Below, one piece after another: positions 8,211-16,809 of a stretch of 64,000 bases of DNA. Position 1 is the stretch's first letter. Each line of letters opens with the position of its first letter. This DNA is from Salinisphaera shabanensis E1L3A (lineage in GTDB: Bacteria > Pseudomonadota > Gammaproteobacteria > Nevskiales > Salinisphaeraceae), in the NCBI RefSeq assembly GCF_000215955.2, contig NZ_AFNV02000004.1:101346-165345 (forward strand). The letters are read 5' to 3'. The translations under genes were made by a program, and so were the position numbers. Under the pieces are notes generated by a model. The model had not been told where the DNA came from and made no database searches. It worked only from the letters and a program-made list of their open reading frames with translations.

Positions 8211-9671
8211 ATGGAATTCGTTGAAACGCTGCGCGGCGCGATCTACGCCGTGATGACGCCGGTTAGCGACTTTGTCTGGACATACATCCTGTTCTATCTC
8301 CTATTCGGCGCCGGCGTGGTGTTCACGGTGGCCACGCGGTTCATGCAGTTTCGAATGCTCGGGCACATGATCCGAATCACATTCGATAGCCGCAGCAGCG
8401 ATCAGGGCGTGAGTTCCTTTCAGGCCTTGGCGACCTCGCTGGCCGCCCGGGTAGGCACCGGCAATCTGGCTGGTGTGGCCCTGGCCCTCTGGGTCGGCGG
8501 CCCGGGCGCCGTGTTCTGGATGTGGATGACCGCGCTTGTCGGTCTCGCGACGACATTCATCGAATGCACGCTGGGGCAGGTATACAAGATTCACTACGCC
8601 GACGGCGTGTATCGCGGCGGGCCCGCCTATTACATCGAACGTGCCCTCGGCCAGCGCTGGATGAGCATCATCTTTGCGGTGTTCTTGATCATCGCCTACG
8701 GCTTCGCGTTCTCGGGCGCTCAGGCCAATACCATCGCCAAAGGCATGGAAGGCGCATTTGATATCCCGACCTGGGCGACCGGTATTACGCTGGTGGTACT
8801 CGCCGGTATCGTTGTTTACGGCGGTCTGCGCTCGATTGCCAAGACCGCCGAGAAGATCGTGCCGCTCATGGCCATCGCTTATTTTCTGGTCGCAGTCTAT
8901 ATTCTTATCGCGAACTACGAGCAGGTTCCGGGCATGCTCTGGCTGATCGTTCAGAGTGCCTTCGGCTTCGGTCCGGCCGTAGGTGGCGCCGTGGGCTATA
9001 CCATCAAGGTTGCCATGGAGAATGGCGTCAAACGCGGATTGTTCTCCAACGAAGCCGGCATGGGCTCGACCCCGAACGCCGCCGCGACTGCAGAGGTCAA
9101 TCACCCCGCCGCGCAGGGGCTGGTGCAATCATTCGGCGTGATCGTCGATACGCTGATCATCTGCAGCTGTACTGCAGTCGTGATTCTCTTGTCCGGTGTC
9201 TACGACCAGATGCTGGCAACCCAGACCGGCGATGATTCGATGCAGGGCATTCAGCTCACGCAGGACGCCATGGCCGACCACTTGGGCAGCTTCGGCGTCG
9301 GCTTCATCGCGATCGCTATCTTCTTCTTCGCCTATACCTCGATTCTGGCGAACTTTGCCTACACCGAGATCAATCTGGAATATCTGGCGGGCAAACATCA
9401 CAAAAAAGCCGTCACAATTCTACGACCGCTGATTCTGGCCATGGTCATGATCGGCTCGATGGCCACACTGACTTTCGTATGGGACTTCGCCGATCTGGCG
9501 ATGGGCTTGATGGCAACGACCAACCTGATCGCCATTCTGCTGCTGTTACCGATCGCGTTACGCGTGCTCAAGGACTATGAGCGCCAACGCGCCGAAGGCA
9601 TCGAAGAGCCGGTATTCCACCGCGCCGTACTGAAGAACCCGGATCAGGTCGAACCGGGCATCTGGGATTGA
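8211..9671 (+). CDS. Sodium:alanine/glycine symporter (AGCS family)
   Basis: 486 residues from the ATG at 8211, chosen because AGGGGAA lies eight bases upstream; the frame is open a further 18 codons. The AGCS signature is clear: QALATSLAARVGTGNLAG near residue 70, then GGPGAVFWMWMTALVGLATTFIECTLGQ. Later motifs NGVKRGLFSNEAGMGSTPNAAA and a run of about ten membrane helices complete the family pattern. AGCS carriers import alanine, glycine or related amino acids with sodium across the inner membrane. The C-terminal tail is short, charged and cytoplasmic. It appears monocistronic, preceded by a strong terminator and followed by a convergent gene. Confidence 0.93.
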   Translation: MEFVETLRGAIYAVMTPVSDFVWTYILFYLLFGAGVVFTVATRFMQFRMLGHMIRITFDSRSSDQGVSSFQALATSLAARVGTGNLAGVALALWVGGPGAVFWMWMTALVGLATTFIECTLGQVYKIHYADGVYRGGPAYYIERALGQRWMSIIFAVFLIIAYGFAFSGAQANTIAKGMEGAFDIPTWATGITLVVLAGIVVYGGLRSIAKTAEKIVPLMAIAYFLVAVYILIANYEQVPGMLWLIVQSAFGFGPAVGGAVGYTIKVAMENGVKRGLFSNEAGMGSTPNAAATAEVNHPAAQGLVQSFGVIVDTLIICSCTAVVILLSGVYDQMLATQTGDDSMQGIQLTQDAMADHLGSFGVGFIAIAIFFFAYTSILANFAYTEINLEYLAGKHHKKAVTILRPLILAMVMIGSMATLTFVWDFADLAMGLMATTNLIAILLLLPIALRVLKDYERQRAEGIEEPVFHRAVLKNPDQVEPGIWD

Positions 9672-9708
9672 AATTCACGGCGTAGCGCAAGCCGCGCAAT
9701 GAAAATGG

Positions 9709-9743
9709 TGCGGGCCTGTCGACCAAGAATCGGCAGGCCCGCA
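9709..9743. terminator. Hairpin between convergent genes, possible terminator
   Basis: Perfect 10-bp arms TGCGGGCCTG and CAGGCCCGCA. On the minus strand the stem is followed by ACCATTTTCATT, a weak U-tract, so it could end the small minus-strand gene; on the plus strand no T-run follows. Confidence 0.5.
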
Positions 9744-9765
9744 TTCAGTCCACGCAGATGACCCG

Positions 9766-9972
9766 CTAGAGAATCTGCCGGCCCTGCCATTTCAGCGAGG
9801 CATCTTTGTCTTTAGCGCGTTCACGGGCACGCGCTATAAGCGAGTCGAAATCCTCGGGGTTTTCGAGCGTCTCCTCGATCCTGTCAGGATCGTCACCTTG
9901 CTGATCGGCGATCGCCTGCAGTATTTCGACGCTGGTATCGGTCTTCTCGCTGAGTTCGTTCAGGTCCGTCAT
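9766..9972 (-). CDS. Small acidic protein of unknown function
   Basis: 68 residues if started at the ATG at 9972, which has GAAAGAG nine bases upstream; an ATG seven codons earlier (9993) is an alternative. The product is hydrophilic and predicted helical (NELSEKTDTSVEILQAIADQ, then DRIEETLENPEDFDSLIARARERAKDKD), with no membrane segment or metal motif. I do not recognise a family. It sits directly downstream of the CqsA-like gene on the same strand, about 105 bases past its stop, so it could be read from the same transcript. A role in the signalling system is not shown. Confidence 0.5.
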   Translation of the reverse strand: MTDLNELSEKTDTSVEILQAIADQQGDDPDRIEETLENPEDFDSLIARARERAKDKDASLKWQGRQIL

Positions 9973-10077
9973 AGTTTCGCACTCTTTCGTCATGTCTCGG
10001 TTTCGACAAACACTGGCGCGAATCATTCCCGAGAGAGGCTCCGTACATATACGGGCCGACACACATGCACACATCGT

Positions 10078-11343
10078 TCACGCCGCGTTAGCGCGTACCA
10101 GCGCAGGGCGCTTGCCGCCGCGCCGTGTCGACGGCCAGTTGGCCAGATCGACCTCATTGCGAATATCGCGACAGACATCGATCACCCGATTGAGCTGAGA
10201 ATAACTATGGTTGCAGTTGACAGACAGTCGGATCAACGAACGCTTCGTCGCAGTAGCGGGCGCACAGAACACAGAGCCGAACACACCACGCGATTCCAGT
10301 GCGTCGCGCAATACGATGGTCTGCTCCTCCGGGCCTGACTCGAGCGCGATCATCTGCGCCTCGCCGCTATCGACGTTATAACCCAGTGCATCAAGATGGC
10401 GCCTTAGATAAGCGGCGTTCGCATGCAGCCGCTCGCGCTCGTGATTGGCGCCTTTGATCAGATCGAGCGTACGCGACAGCGCTGCAATATCGTGGGGCAA
10501 CAGCGAGGAGCTGAAAATCGCCGGGAACGAGTTGTACTTGATGAACTGACGCAGTCGCTCGCTGCAGGCAATCAACCCTGCCCGACCGGCAAAGGCCTTG
10601 GCCAGACTCGCGGTCACGAAGTGCACTTGCGATTCCAGACCCAGCCCGGCTACCAGGCCGCGCCCCTGGTCGCCGTGCGTACCCAGGGAATGGGACTCAT
10701 CGACGATCATCACACAGCCATGCCGATTGGCCACCGCGACGAGCTCCTTCAACGGCGCGATACTGCCCGTCGTGCTGTAGATCGAGTCCACCACGATGAT
10801 GCCCGCGCCATTGCGCTTGATCATCGTTTCGAGGTGTGACGGGTCGTTGTGCCGGAACGGCTTCCATTCCAGTCCAGCACTGCGCACACCTTCCCAGAGA
10901 GAGGCATGGGCAAACATGTCGACATAGACTGGCGTACCCGGCGCGCCGATCGATTGAATCAACCCGACGTTCGCCGCATAACCCGACTGGCAAAGCAGGC
11001 TCGACTCCATACGCATCCAACGGGCCATACGCCGTTCCAGGTGTAGTTGCGGGCTGTCACCATGCAGATAGACGCCGGACATCACGACCGTATTGTCGGA
11101 CGCACGCAGACAATCGATCTGTGCCTGAATGACTTCGGGATGATTGGCGAGGTCCAGATAGTCGTTAGTGACCATCAGAATCGAATTCGCATCGGGCTGG
11201 CGACCGTGCATGATATGCCCGCCCTTCCACGTCTTCTCGACGCGCTCACGAAAATAGTGGTCCACGTGTCGCTTGAGAAACGTGGGTTCCGCGACTGACT
11301 TCGGCCGGAGGGAGGAATAGCTGGAAGCTTCAAATTCGTTCAT
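10078..11343 (-). CDS. cqsA: Alpha-hydroxyketone autoinducer synthase, CqsA/LqsA-like (PLP-dependent)
   Basis: 421 residues from the ATG at 11343, which has GAGG five bases upstream; a TTG 18 codons earlier is less likely. It belongs to the alpha-oxoamine synthase family of fold-type I PLP enzymes. The Schiff-base lysine lies in VTASLAKAFAGRAG (Lys249) and the pyridine-binding aspartate in MIVDESHSLGTHG (Asp215). CqsA in Vibrio and LqsA in Legionella join a fatty acyl-CoA to an amino donor to give the hydroxyketone signal. The choice of CqsA over BioF or Kbl comes from the N-terminal extension, sequence character, and the adjacent sensor kinase and LqsR-like regulator. A 314-base AT-rich leader with palindromes separates it from the regulator gene, so it probably has its own promoter. 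Confidence 0.85.
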   Translation of the reverse strand: MNEFEASSYSSLRPKSVAEPTFLKRHVDHYFRERVEKTWKGGHIMHGRQPDANSILMVTNDYLDLANHPEVIQAQIDCLRASDNTVVMSGVYLHGDSPQLHLERRMARWMRMESSLLCQSGYAANVGLIQSIGAPGTPVYVDMFAHASLWEGVRSAGLEWKPFRHNDPSHLETMIKRNGAGIIVVDSIYSTTGSIAPLKELVAVANRHGCVMIVDESHSLGTHGDQGRGLVAGLGLESQVHFVTASLAKAFAGRAGLIACSERLRQFIKYNSFPAIFSSSLLPHDIAALSRTLDLIKGANHERERLHANAAYLRRHLDALGYNVDSGEAQMIALESGPEEQTIVLRDALESRGVFGSVFCAPATATKRSLIRLSVNCNHSYSQLNRVIDVCRDIRNEVDLANWPSTRRGGKRPALVRANAA

Positions 11344-11390
11344 GACAACCTCGTATTGGTATTGATATGGCGGTTCATTGCTTTTTCGAT

Positions 11391-11407
11391 CTGACAATTT
11401 TTGTCAG
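11391..11407. promoter_or_regulatory. 17-bp palindrome upstream of cqsA
   Basis: CTGACAA TTT TTGTCAG: perfect 7-bp arms around three bases, centred about 56 bases upstream of the cqsA start codon. It could be an operator or a leader-RNA hairpin. The regulator that would bind it is unknown. Confidence 0.45.
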
Positions 11408-11457
11408 TAACGCAATTTTCTATTGAACTCTATTTATATTAAATATCTGCGCCATAC

Positions 11458-11489
11458 AAAATTGCGAGGCGTCAATAGCACGCAATTTT
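11458..11489. repeat. Inverted 9-mer pair AAAATTGCG / CGCAATTTT
   Basis: AAAATTGCG at 11458-11466 and its exact reverse complement CGCAATTTT at 11481-11489, 14 bases apart. A third copy, CGCAATTTT, lies at 11411-11419 beside the 17-bp palindrome. Three copies within 80 bases upstream of cqsA suggest repeated binding sites. Confidence 0.45.
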
Positions 11490-11657
11490 ATGTTTGCCGA
11501 GGCAATATCAGGATGTGTCCGAACGAATGTTTGAAAAGCGCACAGCCACGCTTTTCCATGAATACCTCACCGGCTATCTATAACAGGCGATAGCCAAGCA
11601 CGAATAAGGCCTCGCGTGGGCCAGCGCAACGATGCACAGGCAGGCGTATGCACGCGA

Positions 11658-12680
11658 CTACATCAGCGAATAACCCATCGTATCTAACCACTCGAGATAA
11701 CGATTGAAGGTCGACCTTGGCCGCGACATCCCATGTTCACCGGGGTCCGATTCGAACACCGCCCAGCGATAATTGCGCGCCCCATTTATGCACTCCGCCA
11801 CCCGCATATGCGATTTCCAGTGACGGTACGCGTCAGATGTGACGTTCTGCGCACGACTCATAAATGCCGGATCCAGCAAGTTTTCGCCAGAACGCAGCAA
11901 TCGAACGCATTCCGCGGGCGCACCGAGCGCTGCGGCCTGATCGACAAGTGCCTGCTGCTCGAGTTCGTCGACTATGACCAGCCGGTAGAGCTCGCCGTCC
12001 CCATCAATCAACAGGAAACCGGCGGGATTGAACACCATGTAATATTCGACGAATTCGTATCTCGAACGCAGCGTCCCGAGCAGCTCCGCGATCGCCTCGT
12101 CGCCAAGCAACGGCGGCATTTCGATATCGAAGACGTCGATTGCTGTCTTGAATGTCTCCAGAATGTGCGCGTGCTGGAGTTCGCGAATCGTACGATTGAG
12201 GTGTTCGTAGACGTTGTGTTCGCTTTTACGGATGTAACGATCGATTACGCCGTCGTTGAACCCCTCCACCGCTTCCGTTTCCGTGGCTACGCCGGTAAAC
12301 AGAATCTTTTTTATATGCGGATCGCGAATCCGTCGGCAGAACTCCAGCCCGTTCATGCGCGGCATGGCGTAATCGATCATCGCGATCGATATGCGTGAGA
12401 AGCGGTTGGTGAAATGCATCTCGCGCGCAAGCGCGTCAGTATCGAGCGTTACATGCCGGCGCCCCTCCTGCTCGTCCTCCAAACGGAAGAACCGTTGCCG
12501 CGACGGCGACTCGTCGTCGCGATCATTGATATAGGCGAGCGCTTTTTCGGTGGAGTCGAACAACAGATACGGTAAATCCGCTTCCAACTGAAGGCTCAAA
12601 TTGCCCAGAAAATCAATGTCGTCGTCGACAAGCACGATTTGAGTGGGATGAAAATACGGCGCTAAACGGGTTTTACTCAT
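11658..12680 (-). CDS. lqsR: LqsR-like response regulator without helix-turn-helix
   Basis: 340 residues. The receiver begins QIVLVDDDIDFLGN (acidic pocket Asp19-21), and the likely phosphoacceptor is Asp103 in IAMIDYAMPRMNGLEFCRRIRD, followed by KKILFTG (switch Thr) and YIRKSE (Lys). The gap between the acidic pocket and the phosphoacceptor is about 35 residues longer than in a standard receiver. The C-terminal half (about 165-340) has no visible DNA-binding helix-turn-helix and ends WLDTMGYSLM. Length and layout match LqsR of Legionella and JqsR-type regulators. Its start overlaps the end of the kinase gene by eight bases, so the two are translationally coupled partners. Confidence 0.8.
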   Translation of the reverse strand: MSKTRLAPYFHPTQIVLVDDDIDFLGNLSLQLEADLPYLLFDSTEKALAYINDRDDESPSRQRFFRLEDEQEGRRHVTLDTDALAREMHFTNRFSRISIAMIDYAMPRMNGLEFCRRIRDPHIKKILFTGVATETEAVEGFNDGVIDRYIRKSEHNVYEHLNRTIRELQHAHILETFKTAIDVFDIEMPPLLGDEAIAELLGTLRSRYEFVEYYMVFNPAGFLLIDGDGELYRLVIVDELEQQALVDQAAALGAPAECVRLLRSGENLLDPAFMSRAQNVTSDAYRHWKSHMRVAECINGARNYRWAVFESDPGEHGMSRPRSTFNRYLEWLDTMGYSLM

Positions 12681-14037
12681 CGCGGCCTACTGCGGGAAAC
12701 AACATGACGAATTCGGTATAACGTCCAACAACGGAATGGCACCGAATATCGCCGCCAAAACTGGTCATCACCATACGCGCGAACGCCAGGCCGATGCCGG
12801 TGCCCTGGCCGTTTGGCATGGCTGAATAGAATCGCTCGAAAATACGCGGCAGCACGTCCGGGTGTATACCGGGGCCGGTGTCGCGAAAATACAGCCGATG
12901 CGCACCGCCCGGCTCTCGCTCGGCCCAGATACGGATATCACCCGCATCCGCTCGTGCAAGAAAATAAAGCGCGTTCTTCAGCAAATTGAAAAGCACGTGC
13001 ACCATCAGCAGCGGCGATCCATAGAAACGAAAGTCTGCGCTGGCATCCCAGTGCACCAGTTCGCGTTCACGCACGGAATGAAACGGATACCGCTCGAGCG
13101 CGGTTTGCACGCATGCACCGACCGAACTGACCTCGAAGGACGTCTCGTCGATCGTGGTACGGCTCGAATTGACGAGCAGCATATCCAGGATGACGTTCGT
13201 ATATTCCGCCTCAGTGTGGATGCGATCGAGTACCGAATGCATCTCGCGATAGTGGGCAGTGCGTATGCGTTTGACCGGTAGCCCATGTGCCCGCGCCATA
13301 TCGAAGCCTTCGAAGATGGCCGGCAAATAATTCTGCAAACCGCGCGCACCGCTGCGAATCCCGAGCATTGGCGTGCGCAACTCGTGCGCCATCGTACCCA
13401 CCGCCGAGGTGATCGCGGCCAGCTTCTCTCGCGCTACGAGCTCGGTTTTGTAGTTAAAAACGCTGCCGCCCAGCAAGGCGAACAGATAGGTCGGTACCAA
13501 CTGGGCCAATGTGTCGGACTGCTCGCCCATATCGCCCCCGATCGCCACATAGGCCAGACATGCCGCGGCTGTGCCGATCAGCGCCATCAGCATGATCATC
13601 AGCCAGTCGAATACCAGCAGAACGAGAAATAACGAGGCTGCCATCGTCGACAGAGCCCAGACCGTGACGAAATGGTTCATCAACGCCATGAACACGAAGA
13701 AGAACGGCAACTGGTAGATCAGAATCAGGAACCAGTAGACGGTGATGCCGCGTCGCCACTCATCCGCGCGGAACAGGTAACGCTCAAAGAGCATGGGTAG
13801 CGCGACGATCACGCTGAAAGCGCGCAGCCACACACTCTCAAACCCTTGCGGCTGGAACTCCGTCCAATACACGTAAAAAAGCGGATGACAGACGACCGCA
13901 ACGATCGCAAACATTCGCATGTTGGCCAGCGAATACGTCGCGCTTTGGTTCAACGACGCTTTCAGGCGAACTCGCAAGCGTCGAACAATGCTCGGCACTT
14001 GAGCGGAGGACAATGTTATTGGACGCCGTAAAAACAC
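12673..14037 (-). CDS. lqsS: Membrane histidine kinase, CqsS/LqsS-like alpha-hydroxyketone sensor
   Basis: 454 residues from a GTG with GGGA upstream. Six membrane segments lie between about residues 41 and 195 (starting MRMFAIVAVVCHPLFYVYW), as in CqsS and LqsS, with no separate periplasmic sensor domain. The H-box is GTMAHELRTPMLGIRSG (His218). The ATPase has the N-box FNLLKNALYFLARAD, G1 RDTGPGIHPD and G2 GTGIGLAFARM. Unlike V. cholerae CqsS there is no C-terminal receiver; the separate LqsR-like gene directly downstream supplies it. It should sense the signal made by the CqsA-like enzyme and switch between kinase and phosphatase states. It is divergent from the GGDEF-EAL gene, with 262 bases between them. 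Confidence 0.82.
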   Translation of the reverse strand: MFLRRPITLSSAQVPSIVRRLRVRLKASLNQSATYSLANMRMFAIVAVVCHPLFYVYWTEFQPQGFESVWLRAFSVIVALPMLFERYLFRADEWRRGITVYWFLILIYQLPFFFVFMALMNHFVTVWALSTMAASLFLVLLVFDWLMIMLMALIGTAAACLAYVAIGGDMGEQSDTLAQLVPTYLFALLGGSVFNYKTELVAREKLAAITSAVGTMAHELRTPMLGIRSGARGLQNYLPAIFEGFDMARAHGLPVKRIRTAHYREMHSVLDRIHTEAEYTNVILDMLLVNSSRTTIDETSFEVSSVGACVQTALERYPFHSVRERELVHWDASADFRFYGSPLLMVHVLFNLLKNALYFLARADAGDIRIWAEREPGGAHRLYFRDTGPGIHPDVLPRIFERFYSAMPNGQGTGIGLAFARMVMTSFGGDIRCHSVVGRYTEFVMLFPAVGRDE

Positions 14038-14299
14038 GTTAACGTCCCGTGTCCCGGTTTCGATTCGCAGGTCTTCGTTGATATAAATCGGCAGCCATCG
14101 CTACATCCTATACGTGGACCTTGAAAATTCGTAGCATCCCGGAACTAAAGGCAACGCTACACAGTGGTTTTTCGTACTGTTTGCGCTATGATTCGAGCCT
14201 GCAAACGTCGATAGAGGCTATCGCAAAAGTTATGTTTTCCAATCGCCGCTTGCGCTTTTCGACTGATCGCCACTTTAATCTGCCCGGAACTCACCGGCC

Positions 14300-16735
14300 A
14301 TGAAGCTTGCGCCCCGCCGCCTCATTGCCATCGCGGTTGCACTCAGCGTAGTGCTTGCAACCCAGATCGTCGTACTGAGCGCGAGCTATCGAGCGGGCGC
14401 ACTCGCAGGCATGACTACGCTCGGCCTGGCCTGTATCTCGATCCTCAGCACACTCCTACTTTGCTGGCTTGCGCTTAAGTCCACCCAATCAAATCGCGAG
14501 CAGACGCTCGCACCGCTGATCAGCTGGCTTGATCAGTCCGATATCGTCAGTGAACGCGCATCACACCGCCCACCGGTCTTGACTGGCGCCAACGCTCGCC
14601 TTGTCGACGCCGTCGAAAATCTCGTGGGCCGGGTTCAAAGCTATCGCGACAAGCTGCTGGTACGCCACCAGCGCGTACAACGACTGTTGCGCAACGTGAC
14701 CGATGTGCTCTACCACACCGACAACGAAGGTCGAATCAGCTGGATCACCGACACGGTGACGGACATGCTCGGCTACCGCCCGGGCGAATTGGAAGGCCGC
14801 CCCCTGCGGGACGTGCTTGCCAACGCACAAGACGAGCGCGTGCTGCTCGACAGTACGCAACTGCATCGGCACCCCACCCGTGTTTATCGCCGCAGCGGCG
14901 AGATTGCCTGGCTGCTGATATCGTCTCGCCGTATCGACGACGCAGCCGGCAATGCGATCGGCAGCGAAGGCGTATGCCGAGACGGTACGCGCCTGATAGA
15001 AACGCAGCAGGCGCTCAATGAGGAGAAGGAGCGCGCCCAGGTCACGCTGGCTTCGATAGGCGACGCGGTGATCACGACCAATGCCGCCGGGGCAGTCGAT
15101 TATCTCAACCCGCGCGCGGAACAGATGCTTGGGGTTAATGTCGACGACGCCACGGGGCGGCATTTCGACAAGCTCTGCAATTTCGTCGATACCGAGCGCA
15201 ACGTGGCGGTGAACGGGCTGGTTCATAAGTGCCTGGCCAGCGGCGCACTGCAGGAGCACGACGAAGACCTGACGCTCTACGACCGAGCACCCGAGAAAAC
15301 CGGCCATACCGTCAAGGTCACCATCTCGCCGATCCGCGATAGCGATCAGGTGATAACCGGCACCGTCATCGTGCTGCATGACATCACGCGGCTACAGCAG
15401 ATATCGCGGGAAATGGCCTACCAGGCCAACCACGATCTGATTACGGATCTACCCAACCGGCGTGCGTTCGAACAATCGCTTGATCAAGCGCTGGCCGTGG
15501 TCGACGAAAAACACAGTCATGTGTTGTGCTATATCGATCTCGATCAGTTCAAGCTGGTCAACGATACCTGCGGCCACAACGCCGGCGATGAGATGCTGCG
15601 TCAGATTGCCGCGCGATTGGGCAGTTGTATTCGTGCCAACGATACGCTAGCTCGTCTAGGCGGCGACGAATTCGGGCTGATCATGCGCGATATGTCCCCC
15701 AGTGACGCGCAAGCCAAGGCCGAGGAATTGCGCACGAAAATCGATCGCTTCCGTTTCCGTTGGGACGAAAAGCTCTTCCGACTGGGTGCCAGCGTGGGCG
15801 TTGCCTCCATCGACCGCGAGGCAATCGATGCCACCGAACTGTTGCGCCGGGCGGATACGGCCTGTTATCTGGCCAAGGAAAAAGGCCGCAATCAAGTCTA
15901 TGTCTACCACGGCGACAGTGACGAAACGCTCACCCGCCACGGCGACATGCAACGCATGCAACAGATCAGCGAGGCGCTGGACAGCAACAGCTTCGAGCTA
16001 TTTGCCCAGTTCATACAGCCGATCGACCGTCGCGAACACGAGCGTTGCGGGGTCGAACTGCTATTGCGCGTTCGCGACACGGACGGCTCGATTCTTTCGC
16101 CCCAGAACTTCTTGATTACCGCCGAACGCTACAATATCGCTCCGCGTATCGACCGCTGGGTACTGCACCGCGCGATCCGGCTGATCACCCAGGCCGGCGA
16201 CGATCATGCGGCCATCGAGCACTACAGCATCAACATCTCCGGCCAATCGATCACCGACGAACACTTCGTGGACTACGCACGCGGTTTGATCGAGGCATCG
16301 AGCGTTGATCCACATCGGCTGGTCTTCGAGATCACCGAAACGGCCGCGGTCACCAACACCCACCGCGCTGGCGAACTCATTCGTTCGCTGCGCGCGCTCG
16401 GTTGCCGCTTCTCACTGGATGATTTCGGTAGCGGCCTGAGCTCGTTTTCCTATCTCAAGAACCTGCCGTCGGATTTCATCAAGATCGATGGCAAGCTGGT
16501 ATCGAACATCCTCACCGATCCGGTCGAGCGTTCCATAGTCGAGGCCATCAACCAGGTCGGCCAGGCGATGGGCTTGCTGACGGTGGCCGAACACGTGGAA
16601 ACACGGGCCATGCTGGACGCGCTGCGCGCTATCGGCGTCGACTACGCCCAAGGCTACTACGTGGCGCGTCCGATCCCCTTCGAAATGCTGTCGGCGGCAC
16701 TGGGCACCCGTGAACGCGTCGTGCGCGCGCGCTGA
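14300..16735 (+). CDS. Membrane-anchored PAS-PAS-GGDEF-EAL cyclic-di-GMP protein
   Basis: 811 residues. Two membrane helices (about 7-27 and 36-58) are followed by two PAS-like domains (about 118-235 and 250-365), a GGDEF domain with an intact motif RLGGDEF (454-458), and an EAL domain. The EAL signature reads ELL (Glu586), within known variation. Other phosphodiesterase residues are present: INISGQS, FEITETA, LDDFGSGLSSF, FIKIDG, AEHVET and AQGYY. Both synthesis and breakdown of cyclic-di-GMP are therefore possible. It is transcribed divergently from the sensor kinase, which suggests but does not prove a link between hydroxyketone sensing and c-di-GMP. No clear SD precedes the ATG. Confidence 0.9.
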   Translation: MKLAPRRLIAIAVALSVVLATQIVVLSASYRAGALAGMTTLGLACISILSTLLLCWLALKSTQSNREQTLAPLISWLDQSDIVSERASHRPPVLTGANARLVDAVENLVGRVQSYRDKLLVRHQRVQRLLRNVTDVLYHTDNEGRISWITDTVTDMLGYRPGELEGRPLRDVLANAQDERVLLDSTQLHRHPTRVYRRSGEIAWLLISSRRIDDAAGNAIGSEGVCRDGTRLIETQQALNEEKERAQVTLASIGDAVITTNAAGAVDYLNPRAEQMLGVNVDDATGRHFDKLCNFVDTERNVAVNGLVHKCLASGALQEHDEDLTLYDRAPEKTGHTVKVTISPIRDSDQVITGTVIVLHDITRLQQISREMAYQANHDLITDLPNRRAFEQSLDQALAVVDEKHSHVLCYIDLDQFKLVNDTCGHNAGDEMLRQIAARLGSCIRANDTLARLGGDEFGLIMRDMSPSDAQAKAEELRTKIDRFRFRWDEKLFRLGASVGVASIDREAIDATELLRRADTACYLAKEKGRNQVYVYHGDSDETLTRHGDMQRMQQISEALDSNSFELFAQFIQPIDRREHERCGVELLLRVRDTDGSILSPQNFLITAERYNIAPRIDRWVLHRAIRLITQAGDDHAAIEHYSINISGQSITDEHFVDYARGLIEASSVDPHRLVFEITETAAVTNTHRAGELIRSLRALGCRFSLDDFGSGLSSFSYLKNLPSDFIKIDGKLVSNILTDPVERSIVEAINQVGQAMGLLTVAEHVETRAMLDALRAIGVDYAQGYYVARPIPFEMLSAALGTRERVVRAR

Positions 16736-16809
16736 TTTGTCGACCGGCGGAATCCACGGCCCGCATATCGCGCGTATCATCGAAACAATCTCGATAACGA
16801 CACGTTCCG

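Larger units (their letters stand above)
11344..11657 (-). promoter_or_regulatory. AT-rich upstream region of the cqsA-like gene
   Basis: 314 bases without a gene, notably AT-rich compared with the surroundings. The minus strand carries TTGACG (plus positions 11470-11475) and an A/T-rich block TTTAATATAAAT (about 11434-11445) that could hold a promoter, but no single -35/-10 pair with 17-base spacing is convincing. Two sets of inverted repeats are listed separately. Confidence 0.5.

Noticed and set aside
10078..11343. 8-amino-7-oxononanoate synthase (BioF) or glycine C-acetyltransferase (Kbl)
   Set aside because: Same superfamily, but the adjacent LqsR-like regulator and sensor kinase, and the absence of bio or tdh genes, favour CqsA/LqsA.
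14036..14045. Palindrome ACGTTAACGT at the sensor-kinase start codon
   Set aside because: Perfect but only 10 bp and isolated; likely chance without conservation data.
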